From Planctomycetia bacterium (GTDB taxonomy: Bacteria; Planctomycetota; Planctomycetia; Pirellulales; UBA1268), in assembly GCA_010027105.1 (NCBI GenBank), contig RGVT01000076.1, forward strand, positions 1 through 9,600: a stretch of 9,600 nt of DNA. The letters are read 5' to 3'. A model generated the notes under the pieces. It was not told the DNA's origin and made no database searches. It saw only the letters and a program-made list of their open reading frames with translations. Made by a program: the position numbers and the translations under genes. Below, piece by piece: positions 5,699 through 9,600 of this stretch; the first letter of the stretch is position 1, and every line of letters starts with the position of its first letter.

Positions 5699-6754
5699 AT
5701 GGCCGTCTCGCTCGAAATCCTCGCCGCCCACGTCGGTGGCACGCTCGTCGGCGGCACGGTGGACGCCGGCCGCACGATCCTCGACGCCACGACGCTCGAA
5801 CTGGCGTCCCCGGACGACGTCACGCTCGTCGACCACGCCGACAAGCTTCATCTGCTCGCCAAGAGCCGCGCCGGCGCGGCGATCGTGCCGCGGGGCACGC
5901 CGCCACTCGACCGGCCGGCGATCGAGGTGGACGACGTGCATGCCGCCTTCGCGGCGGTGGTCATGCTGCTGCGGCCGCCGCGGCCCCGCCCACGGACGGG
6001 CGTCAGCCCGCAGGCCGCCGTCGATCCGACGGCGCGGGTGGCTGCCGACGTCGACATCCATCCTTTTGCCGCCGTGGGCGCCGACGTCGAGATCGGCCCG
6101 GGCGCGACGATCCACTCCGGTGCGCGGATCATGCCAGGCTGCCGCATCGGCGCCGGCACGGAGATCTTTCCCAATGCCGTGCTCTATGCAAACACACGGG
6201 TCGGCGACCGGTGCATCATCCATGCCAACGCCGTGATCGGCGCGTACGGTTTCGGCTACAAGGCGGGGGAGGGCGGCTATCGGCTCTCCGCCCAGCTCGG
6301 CCACGTCGAGATCGGCGACGACTGCGAGATCGGGGCCGCGACCACGATCGACCGCGGCACCTACGGCCCGACGGTGATCGGGGCCGGCACGAAGCTCGAC
6401 AACCTCGTGATGATCGCCCACAACGTGCGGCTCGGCCGGCACAACATGATCTGCTCGCAGGTGGGCGTGGCGGGGAGCACGACCACCGGCGACTGGGTGG
6501 TGATGGCCGGGCAGGTGGGCGTGCGCGACCACGTGCACATCGGCGACCGGGCCGTGCTCGGGGCCCGCTCGGGCGTGTCGAACGACGTCGAGGCGGGAAA
6601 GACGGTCCTCGGCGAGCCGGCGATCGACCTCCGTGACCGCAAGCTGCAACTGGCCACGCTGAGCAAGCTCCCGGAGATGCGGAAGGAGCTCAAGCAGCTC
6701 GCCGCCCGCGTCGATGCGCTGGCCGGCGGCGGACGGGCCGCCGAGGCCGCCTGA
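5699..6754 (+). CDS. lpxD: UDP-3-O-(3-hydroxyacyl)glucosamine N-acyltransferase LpxD
   Basis: LpxD transfers a 3-hydroxyacyl chain from acyl carrier protein to the 2-amino group of UDP-3-O-acylglucosamine, the third step of lipid A synthesis, in the cytoplasm. The 351-residue length fits the family (about 340). Residues 1-100 form the uridine-binding N-terminal domain. Residues from about 105 to 300 form the left-handed beta-helix of hexapeptide repeats. Diagnostic blocks are NAVIGAYGFGYK (177-188), IGDDCEIGAATTIDRGTYG (205-223) and KLDNLVMIAHNV (232-243), in which His241 corresponds to the catalytic base. The C-terminal tail is helical (residues 312-343), as in other LpxD proteins. The ATG at 5699 is chosen over the GTG at 5675 because AGGAGG (5686-5691) lies seven bases before it. 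lpxI follows after 13 bases, so the two are co-transcribed. fabZ and lpxA, often next to lpxD in proteobacteria, are not here. Confidence 0.96.
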   Translation: MAVSLEILAAHVGGTLVGGTVDAGRTILDATTLELASPDDVTLVDHADKLHLLAKSRAGAAIVPRGTPPLDRPAIEVDDVHAAFAAVVMLLRPPRPRPRTGVSPQAAVDPTARVAADVDIHPFAAVGADVEIGPGATIHSGARIMPGCRIGAGTEIFPNAVLYANTRVGDRCIIHANAVIGAYGFGYKAGEGGYRLSAQLGHVEIGDDCEIGAATTIDRGTYGPTVIGAGTKLDNLVMIAHNVRLGRHNMICSQVGVAGSTTTGDWVVMAGQVGVRDHVHIGDRAVLGARSGVSNDVEAGKTVLGEPAIDLRDRKLQLATLSKLPEMRKELKQLAARVDALAGGGRAAEAA

Positions 6755-6767
6755 GGGGAGGACGGCG

Positions 6768-7676
6768 ATGCGGCCCGAACCATGCCCGCTGGCCGGCGAG
6801 ACGGTCGGCATCCTCGCCGGCTGGGGACGGTATCCCGTCGCCGTGGCCGAGGCGATCCGCCGCCGCGGCGGCCGCACGGCCATCCTGGCGATCCGCAGTC
6901 ATGCCGACGCCGAGCTCGAGTCGCTCGCCGACGCCTACGGCACCGTGGGCGTGGCGGAGATCGGCGGGGCGATCGGCTTCTTCCGGCGGCACGGCGCTCT
7001 GCGGGCGACGATGGCCGGCAAGATCCACAAGACGACACTCTTCGCCCACGGGGCGTGGGTGCGGCACCTGCCCGATTGGACGGGGCTCAGGACGTTCTGG
7101 CCGCACTTCGTCAGCCGCCGGCGCGACAACCGCGACGACTCGCTCCTGGGCGCCATCGCCGCCGCCTTCGACGCCGGCGGCGTGCGCATCTGCCCGGCGA
7201 CCGACTTCGCCCCCGAACTGCTCGCCACCGCCGGCGTGTTCGCGGGGCGGGCGCTCTCGGCCCGCGAGGAGCAGGACGCCGCGTTCGGCTGGCGGCTGGC
7301 GAAGGAGCTCGGCCGGCTCGACATCGGACAGACGGTGGTGGTGAAGGACCGCGCCCCCCTGGCGCTCGAGGCGATCGAGGGCACCGACGAGTGCATCCGC
7401 CGCGCCGGACGGCTGTGCCCGACGGGCGGCATGGTCGTCGTCAAGGTGGCCAAGCCGCAGCAGGACCTGCGGTTCGACATGCCGACGATCGGCTCCGGCA
7501 CCCTCGACTCGCTCGCCGCCGCGCGGGCCCGCGTGCTCGTGATCGAGGCCGGCCGGACGATCCTCGTCGACGGCCCGTCGCTCGCGGCGGCCGCCGCCCG
7601 GGCCGGGATCACGATCGTGAGCTGCTGCGACGCCGCGGGCCTGCCGGAGGGCATCGCGTCGGCACGGGCCGCCTGA
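6768..7676 (+). CDS. lpxI: UDP-2,3-diacylglucosamine pyrophosphatase LpxI
   Basis: LpxI (formerly DUF1009) hydrolyses UDP-2,3-diacylglucosamine to lipid X and UMP in lipid A synthesis, replacing LpxH in many bacteria outside the beta- and gammaproteobacteria. The 302-residue protein shows the family landmarks in order: GILAGWGRYPVAVAEA (14-29), GKIHKTTLF (84-92), DDSLLGAIAAAF (123-134), GQTVVVKDRAPLALEAIEGT (187-206) and KPQQDLRFDMPTIG (229-242). The last block contains the conserved aspartates (D233, D237); in Caulobacter LpxI an Asp of this region is needed for catalysis. The ATG at 6768 has GGAGG six bases upstream. Another in-frame Met is absent nearby, so the start is firm. The gene is 13 bases from lpxD in one operon. 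The presence of both genes indicates that this organism makes an outer membrane with lipid A. Confidence 0.94.
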   Translation: MRPEPCPLAGETVGILAGWGRYPVAVAEAIRRRGGRTAILAIRSHADAELESLADAYGTVGVAEIGGAIGFFRRHGALRATMAGKIHKTTLFAHGAWVRHLPDWTGLRTFWPHFVSRRRDNRDDSLLGAIAAAFDAGGVRICPATDFAPELLATAGVFAGRALSAREEQDAAFGWRLAKELGRLDIGQTVVVKDRAPLALEAIEGTDECIRRAGRLCPTGGMVVVKVAKPQQDLRFDMPTIGSGTLDSLAAARARVLVIEAGRTILVDGPSLAAAAARAGITIVSCCDAAGLPEGIASARAA

Positions 7677-7688
7677 GGTTCGCGGCCC

Positions 7689-7694
7689 TATACT
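7689..7694 (+). promoter_or_regulatory. Possible -10 element before the methyltransferase gene
   Basis: TATACT is an excellent -10 hexamer in a very GC-rich context and stands out for that reason. It ends 10 bases before the ATG at 7705, so the transcript would be nearly leaderless. There is no convincing -35 17 or 18 bases upstream and no Shine-Dalgarno sequence before the ATG. Confidence 0.35.
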
Positions 7695-7704
7695 CATCCG
7701 TGTC

Positions 7705-8445
7705 ATGAAGATCTGCGGCTGGTTCCTGCCGGGTGCGGTGCTGGCGGCGGCGGCCGCGCTCGCCGCCGCGGCGCCGCCGGTCGACGTGGACGTCGACACG
7801 ACGGTGCCGATCCCGCCCGCGGCGACGCACCACATGGGGCGGGAGATCGCCCAGACGATGCACTACACCGGCGCGCCGTGGCTGGTGCGCGAGAGCCGGC
7901 AGCGGGAGGAGGACTGCCGGCTCCTCGTCGAGGCGCTCGCGATCAAGCCCGGGCAGGTGCTGTGCGACATGGGCTGCGGCAACGGCTTCTACACGCTCGA
8001 GCTGGCCCGCCGCACGGGGCCCCGGGGAACCGTGTATGCCGTCGACGTGCAGCCAGAGATGCTGCACATGCTCGCCGAGGGGCTGGCCCGCGAACGCGTC
8101 CGCAACGTGCGGCCGGTGCTCGGCACGCCGATCGACCCGCGGCTCCCGCGCGGGTCGATCGACCTCGTGCTGTGCGTGGACGTGTACCACGAGTTTTCGC
8201 ATCCCGGGGCGATGCTCGCCCGGATCCACGAGAGCCTCAAGCCCGACGGGCTCCTCGTGCTCGCGGAGTTCCGCGGCGAGGATCCGGCCGTGCCGATCAA
8301 GCCGCTCCACAAGATGACCAAGGCGCAGGTCCGCGCCGAGTTGGAACCGGTCGGCTTCCGGCTGGAGCGGGAGTTCGACCGGCTCCCCTGGCAGCACCTG
8401 CTGTTCTTCGGCGCCCCGGCGAGCGCCACGCCGGGGCCCCGGTGA
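7705..8445 (+). CDS. Class I SAM-dependent methyltransferase with an N-terminal export signal
   Basis: The 246-residue protein combines a signal-peptide-like N-terminus with a class I methyltransferase domain. MKICGW is followed by a hydrophobic alanine-rich stretch to about residue 23 and AAAPP as a likely cleavage zone. The domain has motif I (LCDMGCGNGFYT, residues 86-97), the acidic end of strand 2 (VDVQ, 113-116) and motif IV (IDLVLCVDVYHEF, 152-164). A conserved-looking HKMTKAQVRAEL block (202-213) resembles UbiE-type and related methyltransferases. The substrate is unknown. If exported, the enzyme would need SAM outside the cytoplasm, which is unusual; the N-terminus might instead be a membrane anchor. 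The ATG at 7705 lies 28 bases after lpxI, with a TATACT box in the gap. The stop at 8443-8445 appears natural, but a sharp composition break follows within about 35 bases. Confidence 0.85.
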   Translation: MKICGWFLPGAVLAAAAALAAAAPPVDVDVDTTVPIPPAATHHMGREIAQTMHYTGAPWLVRESRQREEDCRLLVEALAIKPGQVLCDMGCGNGFYTLELARRTGPRGTVYAVDVQPEMLHMLAEGLARERVRNVRPVLGTPIDPRLPRGSIDLVLCVDVYHEFSHPGAMLARIHESLKPDGLLVLAEFRGEDPAVPIKPLHKMTKAQVRAELEPVGFRLEREFDRLPWQHLLFFGAPASATPGPR

Positions 8446-8497
8446 CGAGCTGCGTCTGTCCGTCGCCACCGGTGGGTTAGTGCCAATTACCCAGTTA
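8446..8497. other. Abrupt composition junction: GC-rich chromosome to AT-rich foreign sequence
   Basis: Sequence up to about 8476 is GC-rich and sequence from about 8477 is AT-rich. Sample lines are 70% GC at 8041-8100, 37% at 8581-8640 and 28% at 9061-9120. The break is sharp, not gradual. A perfect 10-base palindrome, CCACCGGTGG, sits at 8466-8475 immediately before it. No tRNA gene, insertion sequence or attachment-like repeat is visible at the break. The AT-rich reading frame is open through this stretch and back to 8318. This may be an assembly or amplification chimera or a recombination scar. Confidence 0.8.
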
Positions 8498-9600
8498 ATG
8501 GATCTAGATTTTATTAGCTTTGGTGCAAGCAATAAGCTCATGCTTCCCACTCATCCTCTTAGACTTCGTTGGATTTCGCGATATTTACAGGAATGTGAAA
8601 AGCTAGTTGGCGTTATCTTATCTGGAGAAAAGGAGCTTTCCAGGAGAAATCCAAGCTTCTATTTGGATTGGCTAAGAAATTTAACTCCAAATCAAGCTCC
8701 CGCAATTAGCTCTAATAAGTCTGGAGAAATACTTTTTTCCTCTGGTGAGCAAGCATGGTATGAGGAGTTCTCACCAAGAAATAATGAAATTGCAGGTGTT
8801 ACTTTAGATACGCACTCTACAAAGCGTATTGCTAGGCAAATTATTTCATATCTTGAGGCGCACCCCTACAAGAGTGATGGACTTTCTGTTTTACTGGTTG
8901 CACCGTATGCCAATAAATTTCCAGCTGAATTGATAAGTACCTTTAGAAACTTTGACTGGAAAGATGTAAAAGTTGATTTGACAGTAATCTCTAAAAGATC
9001 AGCCTGGCCAGAAATTGCAAAATTTTTTGATACCTTGCATAGTGATGATCGTATGTTATCGGGAAGTAGTATATTTCCCTCTTGTAATTTGAGTTTTATT
9101 GATTATGGAGAAAATTTTTCACTCATCGAGAGTCTTCCTAATCATAGGTTTGATCTTGCGATCGTTACGCATCTTCTTAATGAGAAAGTTACTGTTCAAA
9201 ACTATTCTGAATCTCCGGTTTCATTTGGCGGGGTATTTAGACCTCTTTTAGATAGGCCTACAAATCTAAAAGGTGGAGTATCTGGTGGCGCTATATCAAT
9301 TTTAATGAGGCCTAATAAACCTGATGTCATGCTTGAAACATGGTCTACACATGTGGTTCGCTCGCAAAGGCTTAAACCAATCGCTCCAGCTCAACCAGAA
9401 AATACTGATTTTTTAGAGCTAAGAGTTAATTTTGAAGAGTCAGCAAAGTTATTTATAGATCTTCATAATGTATGTCATTGGGTAATTACTTTAGAAAGGC
9501 ATATATCAAGACAGCAGATTGAGGCTTTGGAAATTTCTCCAGACATTCTAAGCGTTGAGGAGGGCGTTGGTAGTTCAAATAATTTCACATTAATTGTTTC
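8498..9600 (+). CDS. AT-rich partial gene, internal part of a large protein, possibly a HerA/FtsK-type defence ATPase
   Basis: The frame is open from 8318 to the right edge with no stop; the first ATG in AT-rich sequence is at 8498 and gives 367 residues. The true start is uncertain: GTG at 8480 is in frame, and the codons TTA GTG CCA ATT ACC CAG TTA just before the ATG already look like AT-rich coding sequence. The upstream part of the gene is probably missing. Visible segments are LMLPTHPLRLRWISRYL (14-30), YLEAHPYKSDGLSVLLVAPY (118-137), FDLAIVTHLLNE (218-229) and HNVCHWVITLERHISRQQIE (323-342), followed by DILSVEEGVGSSNNFTLIV. From memory, such blocks occur ahead of the ATPase domain in very large HerA/FtsK-like proteins of defence islands, such as DptH-type phosphorothioation restriction proteins. 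No Walker motif is visible here, so this is a weak family guess. Codon use (TTA, AAT, ATT, AGA) is wholly unlike that of the genes to the left. Confidence 0.7.
   Translation, partial: MDLDFISFGASNKLMLPTHPLRLRWISRYLQECEKLVGVILSGEKELSRRNPSFYLDWLRNLTPNQAPAISSNKSGEILFSSGEQAWYEEFSPRNNEIAGVTLDTHSTKRIARQIISYLEAHPYKSDGLSVLLVAPYANKFPAELISTFRNFDWKDVKVDLTVISKRSAWPEIAKFFDTLHSDDRMLSGSSIFPSCNLSFIDYGENFSLIESLPNHRFDLAIVTHLLNEKVTVQNYSESPVSFGGVFRPLLDRPTNLKGGVSGGAISILMRPNKPDVMLETWSTHVVRSQRLKPIAPAQPENTDFLELRVNFEESAKLFIDLHNVCHWVITLERHISRQQIEALEISPDILSVEEGVGSSNNFTLIV

Noticed and set aside
5564..6883. Minus-strand open frame opposite lpxD
   Set aside because: It mirrors the codons of lpxD, is full of His/Asp/Gly/Arg runs and covers two genes with clear family motifs on the other strand.
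7609..8550. Minus-strand open frame crossing the composition junction
   Set aside because: It is antisense to the methyltransferase gene and spans the join between the two DNA types, so it cannot be one evolved gene.
8446..9600. Search for a tRNA gene, insertion sequence ends, CRISPR repeats or an integrase near the junction
   Set aside because: No cloverleaf, terminal inverted repeat, regularly spaced repeat or recombinase-like sequence is visible, so no mobile element is called.

Overview
The window reads as a GC-rich planctomycete chromosome fragment (about 70% GC by hand count of a sample line), joined at about position 8446-8480 to an unrelated AT-rich stretch (28-37% GC in two sampled lines) that fills the last ~1.1 kb. 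The planctomycete assignment rests on the DUF1559 prepilin-like protein, a family strongly expanded in Planctomycetota. It is supported by the divergent sigma-70 factor, the lpxD/lpxI lipid A genes and the base composition. The exact lineage cannot be named from the sequence alone.

Layout: (1) 1-259 is non-coding, with a short direct repeat and a good promoter candidate. (2) 260-895 (+) encodes a lone nucleotidyltransferase of the AbiEii type. (3) 1044-2612 (-) encodes a prokaryotic FeS-type (6-4) photolyase with all four cluster cysteines. (4) 2613-2810 is a divergent intergenic region. (5) 2811-3773 (+) encodes a DUF1559 prepilin-like protein, followed by an intrinsic terminator. (6) 3902-4846 (+) encodes a sigma-70 family factor, overlapping by a GTGA junction with (7) 4843-5580 (+), an SDR-fold protein lacking the catalytic Tyr. 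(8) 5699-6754 and 6768-7676 (+) form an lpxD-lpxI pair for lipid A synthesis. (9) 7705-8445 (+) encodes a class I methyltransferase with a signal-peptide-like N-terminus. (10) From ~8477 to the right edge an AT-rich open frame encodes part of a large protein that has neither its own start region nor its end.

How the genes work together: lpxD and lpxI belong to one pathway (UDP-acyl-glucosamine N-acylation, then cleavage of UDP-diacylglucosamine) and look co-transcribed from the promoter at 5632-5661. The sigma factor and SDR genes look translationally coupled, although no shared function is evident. The photolyase, the DUF1559 protein and the nucleotidyltransferase look like independent transcription units. 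Two promoters with identical hexamers and spacing (TTGCGG-N18-TATCCT) precede the nucleotidyltransferase and lpxD, suggesting a common housekeeping promoter form in this genome.

The most important point for a reader is the composition break after 8445. The AT-rich frame is open across the break into GC-rich sequence, and its predicted N-terminus looks like the middle of a protein. It is either a recombination scar or an assembly chimera, and must not be read as a normal neighbour of the methyltransferase gene. I did not find a complete, clearly new multi-gene system in this window.
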